From contig WIXG01000310.1 of the NCBI GenBank assembly GCA_009869945.1, positions 1-64,000 on the forward strand: 64,000 nucleotides of DNA, given 5' to 3'. Below, piece after piece: positions 35,699-49,900 of the stretch. The notes under the pieces are model-generated. The model was not told the DNA's origin. It searched no databases and saw only the letters and a list, made by a program, of their open reading frames with translations. This stretch comes from Mesaphorura yosii. Taxonomy: Eukaryota; Arthropoda; Collembola; Poduromorpha; Tullbergiidae. The position numbers and the translations under genes are program-made. The first letter of the stretch is position 1, and each line of letters begins with the position of its first letter.

Positions 35699-38187
35699 AT
35701 GTCCAATAAGAAAGGAAAAGAAGCCACCGGAAACATGTTCAACGGAAACATGTTCAATGCGGGCGTTGACAACTCGGACGACGCAACAGACGACTTGGAG
35801 CTTATCGGAGACAAGTAAGCAGGATCTTGTCGTATAACTTCTGACCTGATTGAGAACTGATTTTCTGTTCTTTTACCTGTAAAAGTATCAAACAAGGGAA
35901 GGAAATGCTGGAGCGAGTCGCCTTCTTCCACCATCAACTTGCGAAAATCTGCGATGTCCTGACGGAGTATGGCGTAAAAAGCAATTCGTAAGAAATTCCG
36001 GTATTCCAGTATCAGAAAGTTCGCCAAAATTACAATGCTTTAATGTTTATCTCAGGTTGGGTGATAAGAGCGCTCTTCTTGCGGAAAACCTCACGAAGCT
36101 TCAGCGACAAAGTGCGTTGTCCACTCGTGCTGATTTGGGCCTGAATGTGATCCCAGACTTGATTGCGTCGCTTGGAGATCACAGGTTGGCTGACGAATGC
36201 CGATTCTTTGACTTGCTCCTTCGCGGAATTTCCAATTTGCAAATTCCCCAGGCGCAAATTAAGCTTTCCTATAGCGGTGTGCTGTGTTTAGGGACGCTGA
36301 AGTAAAACAGATCAAAACGAAGGTTGTGCCAATTCTTTCCCGATACGGCCTGACCTGCAAATACTTGAAGAACAGCATCAAAGACGCGCTCAACGCCCTC
36401 GAAGCCGAAAAGGCGAGTATAAAGCGTGTGAGGAAACTCCTTTATCGGTTTGACGATGAAACTGATCCTGGTCGAAGAAGGATGCTGGAATTTCAACTTG
36501 TAAGTGATAAGATACGCGCCAAAGCCCTGCAATCTTTTTTTCTGAGCTTTTTTTTAGTTTTTTTTTTTACAAAAAGGAAGCGGCGGAGACCGAATACGAG
36601 AAAAACTCGACGATTTCTACAAACTTCCAGAAATTGGCGTCCGAACAAATGCTCCAATTTGAGCAGGCTCACAGTATTGACTTGCGGAAGTTTCTGCTCG
36701 CCTTCTTTCGGACTGAACTTGGAATGCATGCGAAATCCATCGAAATTCTGAGTGAGGCGTACCGATTTCTTGGGTGTATTGACGATGACGACGATTCGGT
36801 CAGTCAACGCCTCAAAATGAATGACATTTGAATTTATTTGAACGAAATTAAACAAGATCCTCCTCTTGCAGGTGATTAAAACCGTGCTTGAAGCCGGAGC
36901 CGGTTCTGGCCCCGGCGTGAACAAGAAAGTGGAGTCAAAAGACAGGAGGCACAAATCGGCATCCTCAACGGCGATGTCAAAGTCTGTGTCTGGAATTTTG
37001 AGGAAGTATTCCGCTGGAGAAATTGTTTCAGATAGTAATTTTACGCAGAAGAGCAAGAGCAAGGCGTCCCGTAAAACCGAATTGGCTCCAGCAGCAGGCG
37101 CTCCTCCAAAGCGGCCAGTATCCAGTCACAGTCACAAGCCAGTTGACTCGAGCTCGAAGGAGGCTTGGCTCTCTAAAACTATCTTAACGGTCAGTATTAT
37201 CACACACGAAAAACATTGACCCGATAATGCCCAGCTAACTGAACTTTTGCAGGATTGATGCTCTTTTACGTAATTTTCTTTCAGGCAGCAAAGCCAGACA
37301 AGTACAGGAGCAGCAAAGGAATCACCAGCGAGACTTCGTTGGCTTCCACTTCCAGGTGGAAGGCAGTGCGAAGCCGAAACGGATGCGAACGAGAAAGTCT
37401 AAAGTCAATGAGCGTCGCTTCTGTTTCAACTTTCCCGTGCAGCATAGATAAGGATTTCGATAACAACCTCACGAACACGAACAAAAGCAAATACGTGAGC
37501 GGCAGCAGTGGGCGGCCGACTCCGAAAACGTCGAAGGAGCCAATCAGCAAGTCGAAAACCATGAAATCGTTTCCGTCTTCAGAAATGTTCGACGAGAGCG
37601 GCACTTGGAACGACATCGACTCCGACAACGGCACGAGCGTGGCCGCGAGAAAAGCGACGAAACCTTCCAGAAAGGTGTCTTTTGAAGCGATAAGCATGGG
37701 CAGCCGTCGACAAGAACGAAGAACGGGCACGAGTACATCAAATTCTTGTTTGTGGACTGAAACTGAAGCAGCGGAGGCTGCTGTATGCGGCAGGCAGGAA
37801 GAAGAAGCCACTGAAGCATCAGAATCAGAATCCGCAGTCCATCCCGAAAGCAAGATGGTCAGGAGTGCCAAGTCGAAGTCAACCTCAAAATCCAGTTCGA
37901 AGACGAAAAATAAAAAGGAAGGATTCTCCACCAACGTCGATGAACGCGAACTCGAACGAGATCAGTCCAAATCTAGAACTCGCGCTGGCGGTCCCGCCCC
38001 ACGAGTGGAATTCGCAAAGATTGAGAATGTCTCTACGACTCTGACCGGCCTCGACACAAGCTTTGTCAGGCCGGCAACGGCAATTTCTTCCGTGAAGGAG
38101 GTGCAACCGACGCCAGCGTCGGGGTTGAGAAACCCGCAGCAGCAGCGGTCTGCGTCTGCACTTTATAGACGAATGCAGTTCTTGTAG
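35699..38187 (+). CDS. CIBAR1: CIBAR1/FAM92A BAR-domain protein with long tail
   Basis: BAR-domain protein that in other animals bends membranes and acts at the ciliary base. Seven exons: 35699-35814, 35886-35987, 36056-36184, 36292-36499, 36577-36798, 36872-37189 and 37285-38187, 665 residues. The BAR domain occupies roughly 40-262: the GKEMLERVAFFHHQLAKIC helix, then DAEVKQIKTKVVPIL, then the EAAETEYEK to GMHAKSIEILSEAY helices, matching human CIBAR1 helix by helix. The donor at 36185 was chosen because joining DHR to DAEVKQ reproduces the human spacing. Residues 263-665 are an added Ser/Lys/Thr-rich, probably disordered tail; the human protein has only 289 residues. Introns 5 and 6 both use the less common donor GTCAGT. 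An AATAAA lies at 38242. Confidence 0.92.
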
Positions 38188-41100
38188 GAATGCGAAATTG
38201 GGAAATGCGATGACCTGTAAATGTCCTGATTATAGTGCAAAAATAAAACGGCAACAGTTGAACATTGCATTGCGATTGCGAGGCGTGAAAGAGTGATGCG
38301 CCCTGCTCATATCAAAATCATGAAATGAAACCGTTCTTCGCTCGCTGGGGGTTTTAATATTTATGAATGGTTTCCAGGCCGCATCCCAGCCGTAGTCGGC
38401 AGCCGCCAGCCATGTTTAGTCATAATTTTCTTCACCAGGTGCTGGCGTGCCTGTTCTGAGAGGTTGAAGAACTCCAGTTCTGCCATTTCCAGGTCCTAGT
38501 CTCCAAGTAATCAAGATCTAGTGAGTGGCACTATCCTGCATACGCTATGCGGTTTGGAAATAGGTTTACTGACTCCTCATCAAGCACCAAGGCCGACTCT
38601 TTATAGTGCCTGCATATGGCTTCTGCTTGTTCTATCACTTGCGGTGTGGGAATGAAGATTCGGCGAACATCAAACGATCTCGGTCAGAACCGGAGAATGG
38701 AAAGACGGTGCAGGCAGTGCAGTGAACTGAATTGTCTCCGATCTCGATCTCGGTCGCTCTTCCTACCACACACAAACGAAAGACGGCTGTACTTTTGCAT
38801 GCGGGTGCTGGACTACTGGAGTATTTGAGTATTTTGGCCTTTCGGTGTCGGTGCTCTGCTTTGATCTACTCGCAGAGAGGAGAATAGAATAGAGTAGAAC
38901 AGAATTCGGGGCTCACTCCGCTCCGTCCGGAGTCCAGAGAAAGCACAGCACGGTTGCACGGTACACAAGAACCGTTTTTATGCTGGTAGCCTTCTCCTGT
39001 TCTCTAGGAAGACAAGACTTGTTTTTATATCGCGGCGCTATTTGGATTCATAATCAATATCTCGATCTTCCGGGTACTGAGAGTACCGACTCCGAGTTTG
39101 GAGTTTGGAGGCTCTGCGCTGCTGTGCTGAATGATTTAATTAACTTCACCAGCCAGAAACGGCTACGTTACACAAAATGAAAATGATACACCAATCGAAC
39201 GTACACGTTAACGTAAACAGTGCCGCGGCTGGTACAGGAATTAGAAAGATGAAGATGAACCTAACACGAGCACGAGCACAGATTCAATTGTTGTGATTCC
39301 ATACTCCATTGCAATTCAATTGCATGCAATGTCCATGCACCCAACATAACAACCAAATATTTTGGTTTGAGCCTCAGGCGAAAGCAAAGGCAGATCAGTC
39401 AGCTCGCTCTTTCGCTTTCCGTGGTATGATTCGTATGATGCCATGAGTTGGTACATCGGATCGTCGTCGTCCTGGTAGAAAGTGCAGCGAGATGCATGCG
39501 TTTGGAGAACGGGTATAAAAAATCGTATCGAGGCGAGTGAACGATCTTTCCCTGCCTACCGAGCCTGGCGTATTATATAAGTGCAACTGGCTTACTGCTT
39601 AAGCTTAATAACGTGGTGGATACAAGTTATGGATTTTTTGCTTCCCTGCTTGCCTGACTATACTGTGCGTAAGCGTACGGACAACGTACCCTGTGCGGTG
39701 TTTCGATCTTGATGTTTGGGAGCTGGGTTCTGTTCCGAGTTCCTCTGGGCTTAGACTTCAGTTTGTGTTTAGTGACGAGGGGAAGAGTTCATACCCTGCC
39801 TGCGACTGACTGACTGAATACTGTATGGCTGGCAGAGTTGGAGTTGGATTGGACGGATACTGTGAACGAGATACGAGAGTATGGACTAATCCATAGTTTG
39901 GATAACTGATTAACTGTTGGATAGGCTAGATTGGGCCCGCCAATGTTAATGTGCAGTTAAGTGAGCATCAAGCGTGGAATCTTCTCCGACGTGGAGTGAA
40001 TGGACCGTGGACTCGATCCCGATCGATCGAAGGCTTCGAAGGGTATTGAGCTGACAGCTCCGCTGGTGTGCCGTGCGGTGAATTGTTCGGGATCCACGAA
40101 CCCCGATTAAGAATTGCGATTGCAATTGATTGCAAGTGGGTGCGATTCCACACCGGGTTCAGGATCCGCATCAACAACAACAACCGGTCACTTACTGTAC
40201 TGAACTGCATTGCAATTAAGTGAGTTTGCATTACTCTAAGTAAGTAATCATAATGATGCTGCTGCAATTATGTAATTGAGTTGAATCAAGTTCAACTATC
40301 GTGCTGGTTCTGGTTGAGTTGAGTAGTTGATTCGACTTGGCTTGGCTCATCTTCTCGTTTGTTGCTCTTTTGTGCGTCAGCCTGCGTGTGTTTTGGTTTG
40401 ATTTCGCATCTGTCAATTATCCCGTACGTATGCAATCCGCAATCATACTGTGGACTTTGGCCATGGCGTTTTTTCAGAATCGAAATTCGATAATAGTGCG
40501 AGCTCTGGTTTGGTCTGGTTCAGTCACTCTAGTTAAATGCTAGTTGACTGGTTCATCGCATGTCACGCTGTCACGCACCTGCTAAAGTCGAAGTAGGGTT
40601 CAAGTTGGTTGTCTAATCAGTTACAGCAGACATTCGCGAATCGCAAAGAGGAATGTTGTCGAAGTTGAAGATGAAGATGATTAGTTAATGATTTATTTCT
40701 TGGGTGACTGCCTGCGCCATTTAACAGATATTGAAATCATAAAATTAGAAACTGACATAAAAAGTTTCAGATGTGTAGCACTTGCGTAGAAGAACTTCTC
40801 TGAATTGATAAGCCAGTGCGCCAAGACAGAAGAAAGAACAGCAATTTTTTGCAAATGTTTACGGAGTCGGACACCACAGCGCATGCGTAATGACAATGAC
40901 GAATGACTTCATAATTCATAAAGTCTGTTGTAGAAAACGGCAACGACGACACGACGTTGATGCGAGTGCAATTTAAAGGGTACAACAACGCGATACGCGA
41001 AATGTGGTAGGTAAGATTAGGAGTGAGTTTTAGCTGGCTGGCTGTAATATCTGTGTTTATGTACTTATCTAAATACTATATAACATGCAGTAATCGGTTG

Positions 41101-43949
41101 CTTGATCCCAAATGTCAACAAATTCAACAAAATGATTCGATTCTTCTTTCTTACTGACTCCTTCACAGTATTCATCTTCGTCGTGTCAATCAGTCCCGTC
41201 AAGGTCGTGTTCAGTCATTCTTCATTCGGTCATTTGAGCGCAGATCAGCCACAGATTTAATTACTCTTGGTTTTGGCTTCTTGTCCTTTGGTTCTTCTGT
41301 CGTTGAACCGTCGGCCGTCGGGCACACGCCCACCGATAAACGATTAGTGATTAAGGGTGACTTCTATTTATTGGCTGGCGACCCGCGGCGGTCGATAGCT
41401 ATTGCCGTGACCAGACTTGCGTAATATTTGATTTGAATCATGAGCTATTTCCAGAAATAAGAAAAACCCCGTCACAGTCGCATGCCACGCGTATAACGTT
41501 TATCGGGAATTTGATCAGCTTTGTTTATCCACCTCGATTTGGTTAGGACAGGACAGGACAGCCAAAATAGGATAGCCTGGCCTGAAGCCGTAAATTTCCT
41601 GGAATGACTGAAATGACTCGAATCAATGTTTTGATAAGTCAATCGTCTCCATCCACCCTGTCAGGGCAAACCAGCATCGATTGTACTCCATGGCACTCTC
41701 GTGTCGTGGCATAGCCCAAACCCAAACCCAAGTCAAGTGCTTGGGTTCTTCGGTTCTAGCTCCAAATTCCAAGTTCCAGCCATGGCTACGCTACGGCTTC
41801 GGTCGTGTGATTCTTACATTTACTTTACTTTACTTCTCCATTCTCCTGGCTCGAGGCTCGGGTAACGTTTTAATGTTAGTGTTCACGTTTTCGGAAGTCT
41901 CTCATGCGCCTGCACTCTACACGCCACGCATGTGTTACTTGCTACCCGTGTTTTTAGTGCTAGTACGCGGTGTACGCGTACCCGACTGGCTCGGGGTCGG
42001 GCGAGTTCATTTCTCCGTCCGTGTCGGTGTTTTCTTCTCTCTTTCACTACGGGACTACTGCACATCGCTCTTTACTTGGCAAAGGCTAATGACTAGTGTA
42101 ACAGGCAATAGGCTAGGCTAGTCTGGTCTAGGCTTTAGACTCCAAACTCTGCTGTATTAACGTATTTGTAAATGCATGCTAATGGAAATGGCATTGCTGA
42201 ATGGTGACTGGTGAGAATTTCCGCATATCGCATTTTTCGCATGTTATTTGAAACTGAAATTGCTTCTGATGCTGTATGGAATGGAGAAACTGTCAAATCT
42301 GGCTCGTCAATTGCCGATTTTCGTGTCGCGCCTGTACGAATAGCGGAAATCAGTCCTAAAAGAGCATTAAACTGTAAACCGATCAGTACAACTTGGAACG
42401 ATTTCGATAATTTGTTGTTAATGGCAGCAATGAATTTTAGGAAGCTCGCGAATAGATTTTTACTTCTTCTGCCGCTAAATGAGTTACGCATTTCTTAAAT
42501 AAAGTGATCCAACTATAACAGGTTAAGAATTGAACGACACGAGCCGAGTTAGCAAAAAAGAGGCAATAAATGTCATAAATCTCGTAAAACAGCGAGCCAA
42601 GTGAAAAGGTCAACTTTAATCCCTTCCACGGGACGCCAAACACCAAACGCAAACGCCTGCCTGCTTCTTCTTACCTGTGATCGGCTCTGCGTCTGCATAA
42701 ATGTCAATACACCGCCGAGAAGTCTGCCTTTATCTCGTAAATCAAGAAAACTATTAAAATCGCCATTGTCGCTATGCGCCTGGAACATGTTAATAGAGAT
42801 TTTATGGCTTTTGTAATGATTTCAGAGATTAGCCAAGCCAAAGCCAGCCAGCCAAGCAATGGTTTCTTAGTTCTTTTCTTGCATTGCACGAGGAGCACTC
42901 AAATTACAATAAAAATGCGGCACGCCCTCCAACCGAAGCAGAAACAGAAACAATAGAATTACGGTCTACTCTGGAAAGGAAAGAGTCCCATTAACTTTGT
43001 TTGCACATTAAATCTGTATTCTGTATTCATAATGCGTTGATTGATAGCTCGTCCCATTTCATTTGATTTGAGAATCGTGCCTTATTACAGTAGTTTAGTT
43101 TACCAACAAATCATTATTAGCCATTAGCATTAACAAGCTTGTTTCATTGTAGTGGTAATTCATGTCAATTTAGCAGCTGTAATGCCGTAATTCGAGTCCT
43201 TGGCATTGAAATTGAAGCCAGAAACGAATTTTCACCAGTGCACTTGAAAAAAACGGTTGAGCACGCGGCACGCAGTTTTATTGTCATTTTGCGCTAGTTT
43301 CCTTCTTAAACCTCAAAATTTCACATAAATCAAGACAAAACTCTTGAAAGGATTACTTACAGAAAGATGCAGAATGCAGAATGCGTCTTGGCTTGCCATT
43401 TACGTACTGATTTATGATTGTGGAAACTTCAAATGCCTGATGCGTAGCGTGTTTTCTATTTTCTGTTTCTATTTCCAGATTTGTACGACCGTTACGCATT
43501 TCACCGACCAAAAAGGGATTGAAATGAAAGAAAGAAGCAGATGAAGAAGCGAGAAGCCCCAGACGCCCGTGCCCGCCTGCACTTCAAATTGGAGGGGATT
43601 AAGCGATTTAAAGAAGATTAGTGAAAGTACTTGACATTGAAACTTGAATCGAACGGGCTTGAATTTTCGACTCAACTTTAGTGCGTGTGGGTTGTGGATT
43701 AAGTGTTACGTTAAAGTGAAAAGGTGATGGTGATCTTTATGAATGGTGGCTGAAGGAGCCACACCACGAGTGCAAGTGCAATGACGACTGCTTCCAGCTT
43801 CAAGACTTGAAAGGCTCCGTTGACGTTTTGTGTTCAATTTTGTATTTTTCTACGTGAGTGAGAGCAGAAGGCAGAAGATCCCAATCAATGGCTTCAAGAT
43901 AAGATTCCCACCGTAGCAAGCCAAAGCAAAACCGCTAACGCCTACCGCC
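38188..43949. other. Gene-poor interval upstream of neural cadherin
   Basis: About 5.8 kb from the CIBAR1 end to the first recognised cadherin exon. It should hold the cadherin promoter and may hold non-coding 5' exons. Weak TATA-like strings occur at 39515-39521 and 39571-39580 without other support. It has a GGACA triple at 41547-41561 and one TACGCGTA at 41973. No protein-coding signal was recognised. Confidence 0.5.
38242..38247 (+). other. Polyadenylation signal of CIBAR1
   Basis: AATAAA 55 bp after the CIBAR1 stop codon, a short 3' UTR consistent with the compact gene. Confidence 0.65.
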
Positions 43950-46900
43950 ATGAAGCCCCAACAAACAAGTTTCCAGTTTGTGTTAAGTGCGTGTGCGGCG
44001 CTTTCCACGATGATTCTGGTCGATGGCCTAGCCATCGTCCGCCGAAATGTGCTGAAAGTTCCTCACGACGTACATCCGGGCTACGGAATCAAGAAATTCA
44101 GCGATGGACACCTGTACCACCTCATTCCGAACGAGTACTCCCACTATTTCACGATACTGAGCAACGGGCTACTCATGAGCACTGCCAATATCACGAACCT
44201 CGTCGACCACCCCGTGTCGCTGGCGATCGATGAGGAAATCCCCGAGTCAAACGTGTCGACGACGCATACGCTCCAACTTTACGTGCTTGACAGCCATGCG
44301 ATGCTCGCGTTTCCGAAGGAGCTGTACAGGGGCCACGTGCTCGAGAACAAGCCGGTCGGGACTGCAGTGCAGGGCCTCGCCGGCGTACGGCCGACGCTCG
44401 ACCCTCGCCGCAAGCTGAAGTACGAAATTATCAGCGGCGACGGCAAAGGCCTCTTCCATATCAGCACAAACGAGTCAACCAACGGATTCGAGCTCGTCAC
44501 AACGAAAGAACTCGACCGCGAAGCGAAGAAAGAGTACTCTATCGTCATCAAGGCTTTTGACTTGCTCGGAGTTGATGCGGCCACGACGAAAATCGCCATT
44601 GAGATTGACAACGAAAACGTAAGCTGGGATTTCCTTTATTTTCTTTGCCAAGATGGTCGAATTGTTTAATTTTCTGGTCAAAACTCATCAAAATTGGTTA
44701 ATTTTCAGGATAATTGCCCTGTGTTCGAGAAAGACGTGTATCATTGGGTCCTTCCAACTAACACCACCAGATTTTCTGTCATCGGGACGGTGAAGGCCAA
44801 AGATGGGGACGGTGACCACGTGTCTTATCGTCTCACAAGTCCAAGCTCGACCTTCGTTGTCGTACCGCAAACCGGGCAGGTGCTCCTGGTCAACACACCG
44901 ACTGAAGAATCGTACCAGCTTCAGGTTCAAGCACACGACGTACAAACACCAACATTATTCGCACTGCAGCCGGCAACTATTTTAATCCATGTTGGGTCGC
45001 CAGAGTATTTGGAGGGCATGATGGCCATAGAGTCAGCACAGGACGACAAGGACGGAGGAGTCGTCGTGGTCATTCTTAACGGAGACGACGACGAAGACGG
45101 TGATGACGACAAAACGGCTGAAAACCAATTCTTCGACGAGCCGCCTGACTGGCACAGCATCGATGTTCATTCGCACGCACATTCCCACACTCACAGCATT
45201 GGCATTGGCCCGACTTACAAGCACCGAATCACAAAGCGCCGTGTCACTCGCGCAGTGCGCCCGACTGTCAGAAAAGAGTTTCTCGAGTCGGAAGGTCAAG
45301 TCGAAGGTCGTCCAGTGTTTGAGCTCACGAAGGAAGTTGAGTTTGAAACCTTCAAAATCCGGGATGAGAATCCGTGGGTGACGGTCGAGCCCAACGGAGC
45401 CGTACGCGTAAAGAAGAAGTGGGACTACGAGGAACTCGGGCAGGAGAAAACGATCGACTTTTGGGTTATGATCACGAACCCTGGAATTAACAGCGGTAAG
45501 TGCAGTCATTAAATTCTAAATGCCTGAAATTCTTGAATTCCTGTACTTTTCGAGCTGCCTCATGACAAATCGCATTTGCTCACTTGCGATGAGGCATTTT
45601 ATGCGGGCAGGGCGTTAAATGTTATTTACTGTCGAGTGTCGATCTCCGTCCATTTCTAATGTAAATACCATTCCGATTCCATGCCGTAATAACATGCAAT
45701 GGTTAAGCGAAGCGTGAATTTTGAAATATATTTCTAAAATTCCGAAGGGAAGGCCGGGTAGGCAGGCAGTTGCCATTGTCATTTGTCTCGTCTCCCATTT
45801 CTCGACTCGAGTTGTTCTCTTCTGCAGTGTCATACCAGCGTGATGCGCGCGATATGGTTCTGACCGTCCGCGTCGCAAAATTTCAATAACTGCAAGGCAA
45901 CTGAACTGCAGCCTGCAATACTTTCACACTTTTACGATTCAAAATATTTCCACTTCCAGCGTTCCAGCAGAATTCTTGAGCCGAGCCGAGCCGAGCCGAG
46001 GAAGTAAACGTCTCTCTCCATCACTATTATTTTAGAGCATCTTCAAATATTTCTCTTCCCATTCTTGTTCATCGCTTCCCTTTTTTCTCGTCTTGTTCTT
46101 GGCATTGACTCCATTCCAGACAAGACAAGCCAGTGCACCCAAACGCAGCGCAGTACGGAACGTAAAGTGGTATCGGTGGGCGGGTATCACGTTGCTCGGC
46201 AATCTTTATGCGATGCCATGAGATGAGATCTATTAAGTTGCTGTTCTGATGTTGTTGCTGTTGCTCCTTTTTTTTGCTTCGTGATTCCAAAGAAAGGGTC
46301 TTTAGTAGGAAGTTCCCTGACTCATCCATCTTCGAGCCAGGCAGCCAGACAAGACACCCAAAGGTCCAATTCGAAACGAAATTCCAACTGCCATCATATC
46401 TGATAATGACACAAGTCCAAGCGAATGCATTTCTTTAAGAATAATGAATAACATTGGGCACTGGAATACTGCACCTTCGCCTTTTGAAGATAAGGTATAA
46501 TTTGTTGTGGTGTGGTGTGAGTTTTTCGTGAACTTTACCTTTTCTACCGTCGTCGGGCAGTTGAGTTTGTTGAGGTTTCGGGGTTTCGGCTCCTGCTGCT
46601 GTATTTGTATGTTTTGTCAGTTAATTCCATGCAAACAGCGAACAGCACCCAAACCCAAGCCCAAATACACTACACTGTGAAGACAAGAATTTGGTACATT
46701 GTTGTAATTCACTTATGAAAAAGGTTTATTAGTTTTGGGTTTCGAATCTTTTGACCCTTCTCGGCTCTGAATTCGTATTTCGTATTTCTTCGTCCATAGA
46801 CGTCGTTTCATTCATTTCTTGGCTTCTGTATTATGAGAAATGCATTGGAAGTTTGGCTGTCAGAGACTTTCAATCTTAAATGGGTTTATGATGTTTTCCT

Positions 46901-49900
46901 TCCCAATTGACAATAATCGAATCAATTGCATTGTAGTAAGTGGATTTTCTTGGTCCCGGTCTTCATGATCACCGGCCGACCGTTCCGTCGAGAGACTTGG
47001 GCGTTTGACGCGCTTGCTTATCTCTACAATTATTTACCTGTCCTTTGCTTCGTGTTTGTGAGTAAATTCGAGTCTTGGGTCCTTGAGCGATTGAGGAAAG
47101 GTGCACGCTAGCACACTGTAATTAAGCGGATCCAGCAAATTGTATAGTAAATAGGCTTCTCAGATTCCCTGCTTTTGGGCTCTTCTTTCTGTTCTTTTGT
47201 CCATAATTTGTGAATTGGTTATGATCTCAGCTTCCCAGCCGAGCCTTTGTGATTGCGATCTGCACTCAGCAATTTCTTCTGCTTCGTTAAACTTTTGTCA
47301 GAGAATTAGTGAATAGATTTTACATTTACGTGGATGTGGACCGAGATTTTGGGAATTTCTGCTGCATGCCGCTTGCTTGCGAAGATATTGACAAGTTTTC
47401 AATCTTCTCTCAAATGAAGGGCGTGGAGAATGTTTCAAGTTTCTTTGCAACCCGGTGTTGAATAGAAGGAAAATTCGAGGACAATAAATTCAATGCAGAA
47501 TTCGCTGAGAAAACTAAAAGCATTGGGAATTCGATTATGAAAGGGGCACACCAGCACAAAATTGAAGGTTTCAGATTTTGAAGCCCAACGTTGCTTGGCG
47601 CTTCTTGCTTTATGCGTTTTCCGCTTTCCTTTGCGTTACGTGCGAGAAAATAAACAGTCGAAAAGAAAACACCGAGAAAGGAAACTCTCAAGACAAGACA
47701 CAGAGTCAAGGCGCCATTGTGCTCGGAAGTCGATTGTTCACATTCTGCTGCAATACTCGATCCGCTTGCTGTTTCCGTGCGGTGCTTCGCTCGTATGTCG
47801 TGTTTACATTATTAAATCGTTATGCCCGCTTCTGTCTATCTCGCGTCTTGAAATCTTGATCCATGCGTTAATAGTACACTTACTAACGTTAACGGAGACA
47901 CGCAATGCACAATTCACCCACGACAGGCCAAGCGTTATTGAAAGACTTGAAGAAAGCACGCACAGGACACCCAAACGAAGGAGCTCCAGTCTGGATCCGC
48001 TCACTCTTTTGATGAAAACTCATCAAATCGTAACAACTTCCTTAAGGTTGCTGTATTTGTTGTTTGCTGAGATATGAAGTCACAAAATAAGTTGGGTCGA
48101 CCAGCGACTTTGTACTTGGACTTGCGATCACTATTCACGAAATGAAGTAGTTTATGGCAGTAAGTTGGATTCTTCGGAGAAGCTGAAGCTGACATTATAA
48201 TCATAATCATTAAAAATTAGCGTTCTCTGAACCGTGTAAATGAAAAACCCATGGCCGCAAGCCTGAAGCCTGCCTTCATGCCAGCCAGGCGCGTAAAATT
48301 GATCGTGATCATTAATAATGCTGGTTGCTGCCTGTGTGGAGCCACAACTAAAAATGAGCTGATTTATACTCTTTTACGTCTACTTGACCCTGGACTCAAT
48401 TGGAGCCGGGCTAAGAACTTGCGTCGAGGCAAGAAGGTAACTGATCTATGAACTTTGTAAAGCGAGGAATTTCTAATTTCTTAAGAGGCATACAACGTTC
48501 AAACCGAAGCAAGCCAAGTCTTTCAAAAACTAGATCTTCGTGACATGTTCTTGAAAAATCTCCTCTCTTGCTTATGTAATTGTAATCTGTGGTTTGGTAG
48601 TTTGGCTTCGTGGTGTAAATGATTATCATTACTAAATTGTTGTTTCTGCGTTAAGAACTTGTTATTTGTCGAGCAGTCGTTTATCTAAGCAAATTCTTCG
48701 CCTGCCTGTCAGGCACTTAATTGAAGAGGCGAACGGGTCCATGCAACGAAGGCGACGAGGGTGAATGTGCCGTGCGTCAATTTCGTGGCTTGCCAGGCCA
48801 AGCCAAGCCAAGTCATGGCTCATGGAAATGGAAACCTATTAAAATAAGTGCGCACGTGATTTAGAGCATTTATGCATTTACCTGAGCTTGTGAGGTAGAA
48901 TTCCAGTTAAATTGCTTTTTGCTCACATTCGAGGCAGGCGATTTTTCTATTAAAAAGTGCATGAGCACCATAAAATCGCACTGAACGGAGATCATAAAAT
49001 CAAAATCATCAATTCGTGCACTTGTTCTTAGCTTTCTTCTTCGAAGTTAAGTATATACATTAACAAGTCCTGAATTGATTTCAGGCCAGACCACGCCGAA
49101 TGTTGAGTGTTTTATAGCTTTACGTTCACGCTTACTTACGTGATCCAGTTGCTCAAAGATGCGTTGCTCGCAGGTTCATCTGATCATGAACCGTTGTTCG
49201 TTGTGCTCTTGCATAATACTCAAAATTTGGTTCAGTGCAATCGCAATACGCAATGTGCGGTGCGTGTCTGTTTTCTGTTTCCGTCACTTCCTGGCCTGGC
49301 CCGCTGCACCCCTTCTTGGCGTGGCGATTCCAGCGATTCTCGCCTGTGCTCTTGCATATAATGACTTTGACTTTAACCCTCGACTCACATCGGTGATACA
49401 ATTTTAATTTCGTGCCGGAGCAGAGCGATGACGTGAAGAAGAGTAAATTGAATGAATACAGGCCAGGCTTTGGCTTGGGTGTCTGGTCTTCCGTTCCAGT
49501 TCGTTTCTTGAATTTAAATGCGGAGGGTGAACGTGAACGCATTTCCACGCACATTTGCTTTTGCATGCATCTGCGATCCTCGGTCGTGTTTTTGTTTTGC
49601 CCCTGCATTGAGTTGTTTATGCTGGAATTAAGCGTTGAGCGTTCGGTGAGTTTGTGCGCTGGACCTGTTTTGCATTCAGAAAGCAAGTTCTTCACCTGCT
49701 ATTGATTAAGCCACCTTATCATTGTCATTGCACATTGCACAATTTGTGAAGTTCATTAAAATTGGCTGCACTGGTTTGGGGCTTTTGCTTGCTACTGCTA
49801 TTCGAAAGCAACTTTCTGTTCCATTATTATTGCGTAATTTGGCTAAGCGTAGGCTTTGGCCATGGATTTGTGCTGGATTACTTGAGCTTTTTCAATCTCA

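Noticed and set aside
39515-39580. TATA-like strings upstream of neural cadherin
   Set aside because: They lie more than 4 kb from the first recognised exon with no initiator or coding signal near them.
41681-42121. 146-residue hydrophobic frame (plus)
   Set aside because: It begins at a non-ATG codon, is compositionally odd and has no recognisable domain or splice sites.
42135-42498. Overlapping frames of 118 (minus) and 95 (plus) residues
   Set aside because: Both strands are open at once and neither resembles a known protein, so chance is likelier.
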